Assembly (NCBI GenBank): GCA_020073485.1
Contig: JAIQFB010000002.1
Location: forward strand, 62,001 to 126,000
From: Terriglobia bacterium
Lineage (GTDB): Bacteria > Acidobacteriota > Terriglobia > Acidiferrales > UBA7541
DNA length: 64,000 nucleotides
Direction: 5' to 3'
How positions within the stretch are numbered: the stretch's first letter is position 1; each line of letters starts with the position of its first letter. The translations under genes were made by a program, and so were the position numbers. The notes beneath the pieces are model-generated. The model saw nothing but the letters and a program-made list of their open reading frames with translations. It did not search any database and had not been told where the DNA came from. This document shows positions 1-7,756 of the stretch, one piece after another.

Positions 1-443
1 GCGACGGCGTACACTTGCCCGTCCGGACCGAACAGCGAAGTGAGCAGGAGCGTGCCGCCTTCCAGGCTCTTGGCATCGCCGATGGATGAGATCGTGGCGT
101 CGATGCGCATGCCTGGCTGCGAGAAGGGCGGCAAGGTCGCGGTGACAAAGACCGCCGCAATGTTGTGAACCAGCATGGTCGCTGGAGCGGCCACGGTCAC
201 GCCCATTTTTTGCAGCATGCTGGCGAGGGTTTGCGTGGAGAAAATGGTCTGCTGGCGGTCCCCGGTCCCGTTCAGTCCGGCGACCAGCCCGTATCCCATC
301 AGCATGTTGTCGCGGACGCCCTCGACGGTGGTCACATCCTTCAGGCGCGCCGTGTGAATTTTTGCGTCCTCGGCGCACACGCCCGGCGTTAGTGCCGCCA
401 GAACAAGCAATGCGCCCGATAACACATTTTGCCGCACTCGCAT
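1..443 (-). CDS. flgI: Flagellar P-ring protein FlgI, N-terminal part
   Basis: FlgI builds the periplasmic P ring around the flagellar rod. About 147 N-terminal residues are present; the gene runs off the left edge. A signal peptide ends near residue 24 (GVCA), followed by the conserved FlgI block RLKDVTTVEGVRDN and then GYGLVAGLNGTGD, which is diagnostic. The ATG at 443 is the only start that gives an intact signal peptide. The gene is the last visible member of flgF-flgG-flgA-flgH-flgI but is separated from flgH by an unusual AT-rich gap of 174 bases. Whether flgJ or flgM follows cannot be seen. Confidence 0.95.
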   Translation of the reverse strand, partial: MRVRQNVLSGALLVLAALTPGVCAEDAKIHTARLKDVTTVEGVRDNMLMGYGLVAGLNGTGDRQQTIFSTQTLASMLQKMGVTVAAPATMLVHNIAAVFVTATLPPFSQPGMRIDATISSIGDAKSLEGGTLLLTSLFGPDGQVYAV

Positions 444-617
444 GAGTTCACTCTCGAATCTAAAAATCAAATTTGAGATTTGAATTCTCAAATGCCTGAT
501 TCAAATCTCAATTGCAAATTCATAATTCAATTTTTCTAATTTCGGATTTCACAATTCATATTTCAAATTGCAAATCGAAAATCAGCCGCAACCCAAAGCG
601 AAAATCAGATCCGCCAT
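444..617. repeat. AT-rich, repeat-like spacer between flgH and flgI
   Basis: This 174-base gap inside the ring operon is far more AT-rich than its surroundings. It consists of reiterated words such as AAATTGCAAAT, TTCAAAT and CAATT on both strands. One inverted repeat is clear at 471-493, with arms ATTTGAGA and TCTCAAAT around seven bases. I see no gene in it. It could be an expanded low-complexity or short interspersed element, or an mRNA-processing hairpin. Confidence 0.6.
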
Positions 618-1361
618 TTAGAAATTCAAGACCTTCAGCATGGTTCGCACCAGTACATTGGGCCGCCGAGTCGCGTCCGCGACCAGGCCTTTGCCGTGAA
701 TTTCCGCTTCCAGGTTGGCGATGTGGGTGGAGAGCACCGATCCGTCCGAGGCGACGTCGCCGGGGCGCACCAGGCCCCGCAGAATGATCGTCTGGCGGTC
801 GTTGCCCACGGTGATGTCCCGCACCGCTTCCACCACCAACACGCCGTTGGGCAGCGCTTCCACCACCTGTCCGGTAAGGCTCAACGACAACGTGGAGGCC
901 AGAGCCGATTGCCCTTTGCCGTTCAGGGCCTCGGCCGAAGTCGGTGAAAATAGATTTTGCCAAAGGCTGGTGGACGGAATCTTTCCCATGAAACTGCTCA
1001 GGCTCGAGGAGGCGCTGTAGGCCCGCTGCGACTGCGCCGTGCCGTTTGCGGTGGCCGAGAAATTGTCCACCACACGGATGATCAGCAGATCCCCGGTCCG
1101 CCGCGCTTTATAGTCGCTGGCCGTATTCGACATTCTGGCCTGCGGCGACCAAAGGCTTCCGGTGGTGCGCCCTTCCTCCGCGGCAATCTCATGGTTGCGT
1201 TTCAAGTAGTCGTCCAGCGAACTCTGCGCCTCGCTGGGCCTGGCCTTTTTTTTCGCGTCGTTCCCCTGCGCGAAAATCCTCCCGGGCGCGAGCAGCGTCG
1301 GGATCATTCCGGCCAGCGCGCAGGCTGCCAGGATTTGCGGTATTTTCCACGCAGTTCTCAC
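618..1361 (-). CDS. flgH: Flagellar L-ring protein FlgH
   Basis: FlgH forms the outer-membrane L ring. The 247-residue product has the usual family length and carries the conserved core TGDLLIIRVVDNFSA and the C-terminal block VRPGDVASDGSVLSTHIANL typical of FlgH. I chose the GTG at 1361 because it follows a GGGAGAG ribosome-binding site and starts directly at a hydrophobic leader. An in-frame open frame extends upstream but overlaps flgA. LAAC at residues 11-14 is a possible lipobox, as expected for this lipoprotein, although a longer hydrophobic stretch follows and leaves the cleavage site uncertain. It lies 14 bases after flgA. Confidence 0.93.
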   Translation of the reverse strand: MRTAWKIPQILAACALAGMIPTLLAPGRIFAQGNDAKKKARPSEAQSSLDDYLKRNHEIAAEEGRTTGSLWSPQARMSNTASDYKARRTGDLLIIRVVDNFSATANGTAQSQRAYSASSSLSSFMGKIPSTSLWQNLFSPTSAEALNGKGQSALASTLSLSLTGQVVEALPNGVLVVEAVRDITVGNDRQTIILRGLVRPGDVASDGSVLSTHIANLEAEIHGKGLVADATRRPNVLVRTMLKVLNF

Positions 1362-1375
1362 AAGTCCGCTCTCCC

Positions 1376-2098
1376 TCAAAACTTCAAATCCAGGTGCGCG
1401 CGCCCGTCCACCTGCGCGACAAATATTTTCCCCGTCTGCATCATGCGGACATGAATGCGCTGCCACAGCACTCCCCGCTCCAGCGGCATGACGTCCGCAA
1501 TCACGCGCAGGACATCGGAATGCAGAATCAGCGTGGCCTCCTGCCCGGCCGATACCAGGATTTCCTGCTGCGCCTGCCTGCCAAGCGCCGGAACGAGTGC
1601 CGCAACATTTCTGCTCCCATCCGTCACCGCCGCCGGGCGAGCCGCGCGGACCGGCAGAGCCTGATCCAGCTTCGCCGTCACAACAAATGGCAGCACTTTG
1701 GGATCCTTCGAAGGCCACAGAAGAAATCTGGCGCGCCGGAGACCCGCGTCCGAATCCGCGCGCAGGACTTGAAGTCCCGCGTCGCCGGGCGCCACGAGGA
1801 CTTGCGCCTGCAGCAGAATGTCTTCCGGCCGCAGCATTGTCCGCTGGCCGGCCCCGTTGCTGTCGAGCGATTCGCGGATCGCGTCAAATACTTCCAGCAA
1901 GCTGATTGCACGAACCACGCGAGATATTCCCCCGATCCCCGCCGCGCTGGTTGCAATCAGAAAGACACTCGCGCCGCCAGCGCGAACCTCCCGCGACAAC
2001 TCAATCCGCGGAACTCGCGCGGCGCGCGCGCCGCTTCCGCCAAGCAGCCCAACAGCAGTCAGGGCGCTCAAAAATATGGCTTGCCAATTCAGTTTCAT
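1376..2098 (-). CDS. flgA: Flagellar P-ring assembly chaperone FlgA
   Basis: FlgA is the periplasmic chaperone that lets FlgI polymerise into the P ring. The 240-residue protein has a signal peptide ending near residue 26 (GARAA). The C-terminal half, about residues 120-240, reads as the SAF-type domain of FlgA, with VTAKLDQALPVRAA, a GQEATLILHSDVL block and a terminal VDGRAHLDLKF. The N-terminal half is divergent. It sits 13 bases downstream of flgG and 14 bases upstream of flgH, the classical rod/ring order. Confidence 0.9.
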   Translation of the reverse strand: MKLNWQAIFLSALTAVGLLGGSGARAARVPRIELSREVRAGGASVFLIATSAAGIGGISRVVRAISLLEVFDAIRESLDSNGAGQRTMLRPEDILLQAQVLVAPGDAGLQVLRADSDAGLRRARFLLWPSKDPKVLPFVVTAKLDQALPVRAARPAAVTDGSRNVAALVPALGRQAQQEILVSAGQEATLILHSDVLRVIADVMPLERGVLWQRIHVRMMQTGKIFVAQVDGRAHLDLKF

Positions 2099-2111
2099 CC
2101 GCGGCTCCTCG

Positions 2112-2903
2112 CTATTGCGTCAACGCGTTTACGGTCTGGAACATTTGATCGGCCGCATGAATGACGCGCGAATTCGCTTCATAGGATCGCTGTGCGAGAA
2201 TCATATTCACGAACTCGGTCACCACATTCACGTTCGACTCCTCCAGGTTCCCCTGCTGAATGCTCCCCAGCCCGTCCGATCCGCCAGGCGTGCCGAGAAT
2301 GGCGTCGCCCGAGGCTGTGGTCACCTGGGAATAATTTTGACCGATGCTGTTGAGCCCGCCGGGATTGGCAAACGTGGCCAGCTGGATCGAGCCGACCTGC
2401 TGCGCCTGCGCCTGCGCCGGCAGCGTGATGCTCACCGTGCCGTCGGTGCCCACGGTAATCGAAAGAGCGTTCGAAGGAATCGTGATGTTCGGCGTCAGGG
2501 GATTTCCCTGAACGTCGACCACATTGCCGTTCTGATCCAGATGAAACGCCCCGGAGCGCGTGTAGGCCAGGTCTCCGGTGGGCAGTGTCACCTGAAAAAA
2601 ACCTTGCCCCTGGATGGCCAGGTCCAGCGGATTTCCGGTCGCGTTGAAATTTCCTTCGGTCTGCAGCATTTCGGAGGAAGCCGGACGCACTCCCAGCCCC
2701 ACCTGCAAACCGGCCGGAAGCGTGGTCTGTTGCGTCGACGCCGCTCCCGGCACCACCGTGTTCTGATAGATCAGGTCCTGAAATTGCAGCGCCCGGGTAT
2801 GGAATCCGGTCGTGGAAGCGTTGGCCAGGTTGTTGGCGATATTGTCCAGATTCATTTGCTGGGCCAGCATGCCGCCGGCCGCCGTGTATAAAGCGCGAAT
2901 CAT
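2112..2903 (-). CDS. flgG: Flagellar distal rod protein FlgG
   Basis: FlgG forms the distal rod that crosses the periplasm. At 263 residues it has the standard FlgG length. The N terminus has the rod/hook signature NIANNLANASTTGF, and the C terminus ends with the coiled-coil block VTEFVNMILAQRSYEANSRV, both strongly FlgG-like. The ATG at 2903 follows a GGAGGAAATCG leader. It lies 20 bases downstream of flgF. Confidence 0.97.
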   Translation of the reverse strand: MIRALYTAAGGMLAQQMNLDNIANNLANASTTGFHTRALQFQDLIYQNTVVPGAASTQQTTLPAGLQVGLGVRPASSEMLQTEGNFNATGNPLDLAIQGQGFFQVTLPTGDLAYTRSGAFHLDQNGNVVDVQGNPLTPNITIPSNALSITVGTDGTVSITLPAQAQAQQVGSIQLATFANPGGLNSIGQNYSQVTTASGDAILGTPGGSDGLGSIQQGNLEESNVNVVTEFVNMILAQRSYEANSRVIHAADQMFQTVNALTQ

Positions 2904-2923
2904 TTTTCGATTTCCTCCAGACC

Positions 2924-3670
2924 CTAGACGTGCGGCACGTCTTGCGCCGCCGCGCGATTGAAATCCCCGTTCAATATGGAAAGCGCCCGCCCCAGCAGAT
3001 CCGCCTGCCGCTGCAGAAGAATCAGTCCCACGGCGGCCTGCATCGGATTCAGGTTCGACGACTCGAGCATCCCCTGGCGAACATTGGCGCCCGACGCCGG
3101 AACTTCGCTGCTCGCCGCGGCGATGAATTTGGAATCCCCTTCCTGGATCAGGTCCGTGCCGGGTGCAAATTGAGCGATGTGCAACTTCGCCACCACGCCG
3201 CCATCCACGGATATGGTTCCATCGGGGCTGACGGCCAGCGTGCCGGTCGGCAAGGTGATGGGCACGGTTTGTTTTCCCTGTTCGGCAAGGACCAGATCCC
3301 CTTCCTGCGTTGTGATTTGGCGCGCGGCGTTCAGTCGGAAACTTCCGTTCCGTGTGTAGCGGATGCCCACGCTGGTTTGCAGCGTGAAGTAACCGTCTCC
3401 TTCCACCGCCAGATCGGTGCTGTCTCCGGTTGGATTGAACGATCCGCTTCGCAGGTCCATCTGGCTGCCCCCCAGCATCCCGAACTTATTCACCGCCTGA
3501 TTGAGAGGCGTGAGGGCTTCTCCGTCTTGCGCGGCAACAAACGCGCGGTAAAAGGGGTTTTGCGCCTTGAAACCAATCGTGGAGGAGTTGGATAAGTTGC
3601 TGGCGACAATATCCAGGGCCTGCATTCTGGCCGAGAGTCCCGCGTAAGCCACGTAGAAACCGCTGTCCAT
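2924..3670 (-). CDS. flgF: Flagellar basal-body rod protein FlgF
   Basis: FlgF is a proximal rod protein exported through the flagellar type III apparatus. The 248-residue protein has the rod N-terminal motif DIVASNLSNSSTIGF, the mid-protein block VEGDGYFTLQTSVGIRYTRN, and the C-terminal helix SSNLNPMQAAVGLILLQRQ. It is shorter and more divergent than FlgG, which fits FlgF. It is the first gene of the flgF-G-A-H-I unit. A good ribosome-binding site (GGGAGG) precedes the ATG, and a sigma54-type promoter lies directly upstream. Confidence 0.92.
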   Translation of the reverse strand: MDSGFYVAYAGLSARMQALDIVASNLSNSSTIGFKAQNPFYRAFVAAQDGEALTPLNQAVNKFGMLGGSQMDLRSGSFNPTGDSTDLAVEGDGYFTLQTSVGIRYTRNGSFRLNAARQITTQEGDLVLAEQGKQTVPITLPTGTLAVSPDGTISVDGGVVAKLHIAQFAPGTDLIQEGDSKFIAAASSEVPASGANVRQGMLESSNLNPMQAAVGLILLQRQADLLGRALSILNGDFNRAAAQDVPHV

Positions 3671-3693
3671 TTTTTCCTCCCGAGCGGAGAAAT

Positions 3694-3709
3694 AGCAATT
3701 GAGTGCCCA
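3694..3709 (-). promoter_or_regulatory. Sigma54-type promoter upstream of flgF
   Basis: On the minus strand the sequence is TGGGCACTCAATTGCT. It has the -24 TGG and -12 TTGCT elements, with exactly ten bases between GG and GC as sigma54 requires. The predicted transcription start is near 3684, about 14 bases before the flgF ATG and just ahead of its ribosome-binding site. Confidence 0.75.
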
Positions 3710-3858
3710 ATGGGGATGAACAGGCGAGGACGCGAACTTGATGAAGACGCAAGCGTTATTTTGGATTCGATTCAGGCTCGTGGAATATTTGCGCCAGTGC
3801 TGCTAATTCTGCCTAGAGACGCTCAACCGCAGGGCAAGCTTTGCCGTGTGCCCCGGGT

Positions 3859-3950
3859 ACGGGCTCTACTTGGAGCCCGCAGCATAAAGGGACGGGCTCT
3901 ACTTGGAGACCGCGGAGAATTAAGATGCGGGCTCTATGTGACTCAGCTCT
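3859..3950. repeat. Short repeats with hairpin between cheX and flgF
   Basis: ACGGGCTCTACTTGGAG occurs at 3859-3875 and again at 3892-3908. A third, partial copy (GGGCTCTA) begins at 3939. The first copy is also a hairpin: CGGGCTC, a six-base loop, then GAGCCCG. The block lies in the 323-base gap between the end of cheX and the flgF promoter, so it may act as a transcription terminator or boundary. No T-run follows. No gene is visible in the rest of the gap. Confidence 0.55.
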
Positions 3951-3993
3951 GAGATTGAGATACGTGAGGGATGGGGCCTTGAAAATGGGCGGC

Positions 3994-4491
3994 TCAGGAA
4001 TGAACCGCGAGAGTGACCCAGATTGGGGAGTGTTCATAACCGACGCAAACGACGATCTGCTCGCCATCCGCGATGGTGACCATCTCGTAGTCTTCCCCCC
4101 GGATCACCGTGGGCACCGACAGCATGCAATTGTCGGCCAGGCGGGTGATCTTGGACTTGAAATTTCCGGCCACCATATTGCATATTTCGGCCAGCGCGTC
4201 GGGCACTTCGCTGGGGTTTACCGCTCCCACCGAACCAAGCATCCTTCCCGCCACGCTCTCCGCGGTTTGCGAACTGCACCGGATCGACATCACACCGCAG
4301 AGCGATCCGGCAAGCCCGACCATGGCCGTGGTATCGCCGGCTGAGACCTCTTCGGCTGTCTTGGCGATCGTGGTCAACTCCGCCTGCAGCATGATCTGAA
4401 AGACTTCCTTCACGGCGCACTCCAGCATGGGCTCCCAGGTGGCATCGGGACGAACACTATTTTGAATTTTTGAGTCCAATGCTGGATTCAT
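3994..4491 (-). CDS. cheX: CheX-like chemotaxis phosphatase
   Basis: CheX-family proteins dephosphorylate CheY-P and so terminate chemotactic signals. The 165-residue protein has the catalytic E-x-x-N signature as E102-I-C-N105 inside ALAEICNMVAGN, and the family's C-terminal strand block (VVCVGYEHSPIWVTLAV). It overlaps the cheY stop by four bases (ATGA), so the two are translationally coupled, which fits a CheY/CheX pair. CheC is a relative, but only one ExxN motif is seen, as in CheX. Confidence 0.88.
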   Translation of the reverse strand: MNPALDSKIQNSVRPDATWEPMLECAVKEVFQIMLQAELTTIAKTAEEVSAGDTTAMVGLAGSLCGVMSIRCSSQTAESVAGRMLGSVGAVNPSEVPDALAEICNMVAGNFKSKITRLADNCMLSVPTVIRGEDYEMVTIADGEQIVVCVGYEHSPIWVTLAVHS

Positions 4492-4874
4492 CGCATAACC
4501 TCCAGAAGCGGCGAGACGCGCTCCTTGATTTGGTCCGGCGTAAACGGTTTGCGGATATAGCCCTTGGCGCCGATGGAGAGCGCTTCCACCACGCGTGTCT
4601 CGCTTCCTTCGGTAGTCACCATTACGACCGGCGTGCCCTTGGCCTCTTCCAACGTGACCAGCTGGCGAAGGAATTCAATGCCATCCATCCCCGGCATGTT
4701 AATGTCCGAAAGAATCAGGTCAAACACGCCTCCGCGAACCGCTGCCAGCGCTTCAATGCCGTTCCCCGCCTCAACCACCTCGCCCAGGTCCAACCCGGCC
4801 TGGCGCAGGGACCGCTCGATTATTTTTCGCATCACGGAGGAGTCATCCACAATCAGTACACGCGGTCTTTTCAT
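4488..4874 (-). CDS. cheY: CheY-like single-domain response regulator
   Basis: This is a stand-alone 128-residue receiver domain, predicted to control the flagellar switch through FliM. The acidic pair D10-D11, phospho-acceptor D57 (LSDINMPGMDG) and the conserved Lys in YIRKPFTPDQ are all present, so it should be phosphorylatable. No output domain follows. It overlaps cheX by four bases and lies 22 bases after the HDOD gene. No cheA is present in the window. Confidence 0.9.
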   Translation of the reverse strand: MKRPRVLIVDDSSVMRKIIERSLRQAGLDLGEVVEAGNGIEALAAVRGGVFDLILSDINMPGMDGIEFLRQLVTLEEAKGTPVVMVTTEGSETRVVEALSIGAKGYIRKPFTPDQIKERVSPLLEVMR

Positions 4875-4896
4875 TCCTCATCTCCCCTGATTCCGC

Positions 4897-5874
4897 CTAG
4901 ACTTTCTTTCCGGCCATCATTTGCTCGGTGGGATTATTGAACTCAATCACAGGCAGCAAATGCAGGTATTCGGTTTCGAGCATCTCGGTAAGCTCCACGC
5001 GGTCTCTGGCATCCAGCTGCGGAAAGCACAGCGTGAGAAATTCGTCGTCGGCCGGCGACCCGGTTTCCTCCAGCTCCGGCATCTCGCTCTCGGCGGGCTG
5101 ATCCAGGCTGTGCTGCTCGCAAAAGTGGTCGGCGGCGGCCACGATCCCCACCAGGTGCGGGTCGCGCACGCTGCGATCGGGATGGTGGTGGTTTTCAAAT
5201 ACATCGATGAACGAAGGGAAAAAATTCCAGGACTGGCCGATCCACCGCCCCACTTCGCAGTGGTTCATCCCGAAGAAATCCCTTTCGGCTTCCAGTGTCC
5301 CGCCCCGCGGCCCGCTCTTGGTATTGCACGGCAGCGTTTTTTCCTCGCTGGCTACAACCAGAAGAGGCAGCGCTCCGATATCATGAAGCAATCCTCCCAG
5401 ATAGGCCTGTTCGCGCTCGCTGTATTCGACCCACTTGGCGATACGCTCGCTGAGCATTCCGCTCATGAAGCTGTGCTGCCAGTACGATTGCACCTCTTCC
5501 CGCGATAATTGCCGCCCGGTAAATTCCATGATCGAGCAGGTCAGGACCAGCGTCCTCAGGCGTTCGGAACCCATCAGTATGGCGGCCTCCTCGATGCTCA
5601 GCACGCGACGCCGCAGGCTAAATAACGCCGAATTGCACAATCGCAGAACCTGCGCGGACAGGCTGGGATCGTTCCGGATGACTTTGCCGACGCGCTTCAA
5701 GTCCACCGAAGAGGAACTGAGCAACGTGTTGAGTTCAAAGACATAGCTGGGGAGCGTTGGAAGTCCCTCGGTGAGGATGGACATCAATCGCGCCTTGCGC
5801 CGCTTTTGTTGTTCCGGGGACGTAATCTCCACGAAGGTCTGCGCGGATGGTCGAGTCTGCTCGTGAACTTGCAT
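4897..5874 (-). CDS. HDOD-domain signalling protein
   Basis: HDOD domains are catalytically degenerate HD relatives found in chemotaxis and motility signalling proteins. In this 325-residue protein the domain spans about residues 35-240. Features include LPTLPSYVFELNTLLSSSSV near the start, NDPSLSAQVLRLCNSALF, and the degenerate HD region YLGGLLHDIGALPLL. I prefer the ATG at 5874 because AGGAGG lies just ahead of it, although the spacing is short. A GTG at 5922 and an ATG at 5916 would add 14-16 residues without a clear ribosome-binding site. The position between the MshEN gene and cheY suggests a role in switch control or flagellar number, which is unproven. Confidence 0.85.
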   Translation of the reverse strand: MQVHEQTRPSAQTFVEITSPEQQKRRKARLMSILTEGLPTLPSYVFELNTLLSSSSVDLKRVGKVIRNDPSLSAQVLRLCNSALFSLRRRVLSIEEAAILMGSERLRTLVLTCSIMEFTGRQLSREEVQSYWQHSFMSGMLSERIAKWVEYSEREQAYLGGLLHDIGALPLLVVASEEKTLPCNTKSGPRGGTLEAERDFFGMNHCEVGRWIGQSWNFFPSFIDVFENHHHPDRSVRDPHLVGIVAAADHFCEQHSLDQPAESEMPELEETGSPADDEFLTLCFPQLDARDRVELTEMLETEYLHLLPVIEFNNPTEQMMAGKKV

Positions 5875-5984
5875 CCGCCTCCTGTTTGATATTAATGTGC
5901 CAACAAGTGAGTTCATCGGCACGGAGGACGAATCCTTTAGCCGCCCATCCTTGGGGAAATAAAGAACATCCGAACGCTGTTCCG

Positions 5985-6884
5985 CTATGAAACCTGCCTA
6001 AGCGCCTGAAATAGAATATCTTTCGGCTCCATCAGGGTCTGCAGGCGAATCCAGATGAATCTCCCCGACCGCGCAATCCATACATCGGTCGCGTCCACTT
6101 GCCGGGCGTAGCTTCGGGTCGTGCGCGCCATCTCGACCGGACTGGTTGGGCTGTCGAACACCGTTGCCGGTTCGGATTCGGTGTGGCGCAGCGAATCGAG
6201 CGCGCTTAACAGTTCCGACTCGGAAACCACACAGGGAACCGTTCGCAGGCGCAACATCTGCTCCACCGCGTACAGCGCCGAGTGATCGATGCCTTCCACG
6301 AAACCGATGTACAGCATTTGCGCCGAACGCAGATGGTGCACTGGCAGCATGCGCCCGGTTTCCAGCAAGGTCAGCGGAAGCAGCGAAGCGCACTTCAGGA
6401 AATCGCGCGCATGGCCCAGCGGATACACCGGGCAACCCCATTGCGCCGCCAGGCCGTCGGTAATGTCCTGCTCGGATACGGCTCGAATCTGCTGCAGGAA
6501 TTTTCCGATTCTGCCGACCCCTTTTTCCTTTTGCATGTCCAGGGCCAGTTTGAGCTGCTCGCTATTGATCGTGCCGCGGGAAAGCAGGAACAAGCCGATG
6601 GGGATGCGGTGCGCTCTCTTGCGGCCCGATTCCGGATTGGGCAGCAAGCGGTGAAAAACCGCCTGCGCGGCAAGCTCGAAACACCCCGAACTGCAATACC
6701 ATTGCCCCTGCAGGCAAATACCATCATCTTTTCGCAGCCAGTCCGGCAAGACAACGCGGCGCTGCAAGCACGCCCGGTTCTGGCACACGCGCACCAGTTT
6801 TCCCAGCGACGCAAGCCGTCCAGGCAGGCGCAATCGCCCTCTTGCGATCGAATAGTTTTGCGAATTGGTGTAGCGTTCGGCCAT
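5985..6884 (-). CDS. MshEN-domain protein with cysteine cluster, predicted c-di-GMP effector
   Basis: I recognise a MshEN (GspE N-terminal) domain at about residues 90-165. R93-I-P-I-G, G104-T-I, then Q118 give the first repeat. GVGRIGKFLQQ, VSE and AAQWGCPV give the second. In MshE this paired motif binds cyclic di-GMP. No ATPase domain follows, so this is a stand-alone sensor. The N terminus carries C34-x4-C39, C57 and C64-x3-C68, which looks like a zinc-binding knuckle. The C-terminal third is unassigned. The gene is two bases from the long fliN-like gene, inside the flagellar operon, so a role in coupling c-di-GMP to the motor is inferred. Confidence 0.75.
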   Translation of the reverse strand: MAERYTNSQNYSIARGRLRLPGRLASLGKLVRVCQNRACLQRRVVLPDWLRKDDGICLQGQWYCSSGCFELAAQAVFHRLLPNPESGRKRAHRIPIGLFLLSRGTINSEQLKLALDMQKEKGVGRIGKFLQQIRAVSEQDITDGLAAQWGCPVYPLGHARDFLKCASLLPLTLLETGRMLPVHHLRSAQMLYIGFVEGIDHSALYAVEQMLRLRTVPCVVSESELLSALDSLRHTESEPATVFDSPTSPVEMARTTRSYARQVDATDVWIARSGRFIWIRLQTLMEPKDILFQALRQVS

Positions 6885-6886
6885 CT

Positions 6887-7756
6887 TCAGGTCCTCAAGG
6901 ATTCGATCCGTTGCTGCGGACTAAGAATTTCCGTGATCCGCAACCCGTAATTTCCGTCGACAATCACCACTTCGCCCCAGGCCACCATTCGTCCCCCCAC
7001 CAGCAATTCCACCGGCTCCTCCACTTGGCGGTCCAAGGCCACCGCGCTGCCCGGGTGCAGTTCCAGTATTTCCCGCAGCAGCATTTGCTTCCGCCCAAAG
7101 CGGATAGTGGCGTCCAGCTTGACGTCCAGCAGCAATTCCAGATTGGAGCTCCTGGCCGCGGACGCGTCCGGCGATTCCCCAACTTGCTCCTCGTTTTTCC
7201 TGGCGGGAGTCGCTTTTTCCATCGCTTCGGGGCGAAGACTCTGCAGGAGTTCGGCAGTGATGAGCAGGTCCAGGTAAACAGATTGGATTTTTTCTCCGGT
7301 GATACGGATTCCCAAACAGCTTGCGCCCGGCCAGGTAGGGGCCTCGGTGCCGGAAGGCTTCAGCTCGACTTCGCCGCCGGCAACGCCCTTCAAGCTGGTG
7401 GCCACCTGCCCCAGAACCTGGTGGAGCAATTCCTGGTAGGCATCGCGGCGGTCCTTATCAAACGCGGCGCTGGGATCGGGAGGTTCGGAAACCAGGATTT
7501 GCGCCAGCGGGAGAGCTTCCGTCTCGGTCGTATGAATGGCCATGCTTCCACGCAGCGCCTTCGAGACCGCAAACAATTCCCAAACAGGATGTTGATCCGG
7601 CGCGGCCTGCGCGGCGGCCGACTCCTGCTCGGTCGCCGGCTCGACGCTCACGGGGAATCCCGCGATCTGGCCGAGCACTGCGCGGAAGCATTCCACCCAG
7701 ATCTTCTGCAATTGCGCGGATTGCGGATCGACGGAAACCGGTGTCTCGACGCTCAT
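6887..7756 (-). CDS. FliN/FliY-like C-ring protein, long form
   Basis: The C-terminal 80 residues form a SpoA/FliN domain (LLLDVKLDATIRFGRKQM, then ILELHPGSAVALDR and VVIVDGNYGLRITEI), the building block of the switch C ring. The 289-residue protein is about three times longer than a standard FliN. The N-terminal 200 residues resemble a degenerate CheC/CheX fold, with ELLHQVLGQVATSL where CheC has E-x-x-N, but the catalytic Asn is replaced by His. It therefore resembles FliY in layout but probably without phosphatase activity. It overlaps fliM by four bases. A second, short fliN lies at 15018-15302. Confidence 0.8.
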   Translation of the reverse strand: MSVETPVSVDPQSAQLQKIWVECFRAVLGQIAGFPVSVEPATEQESAAAQAAPDQHPVWELFAVSKALRGSMAIHTTETEALPLAQILVSEPPDPSAAFDKDRRDAYQELLHQVLGQVATSLKGVAGGEVELKPSGTEAPTWPGASCLGIRITGEKIQSVYLDLLITAELLQSLRPEAMEKATPARKNEEQVGESPDASAARSSNLELLLDVKLDATIRFGRKQMLLREILELHPGSAVALDRQVEEPVELLVGGRMVAWGEVVIVDGNYGLRITEILSPQQRIESLRT

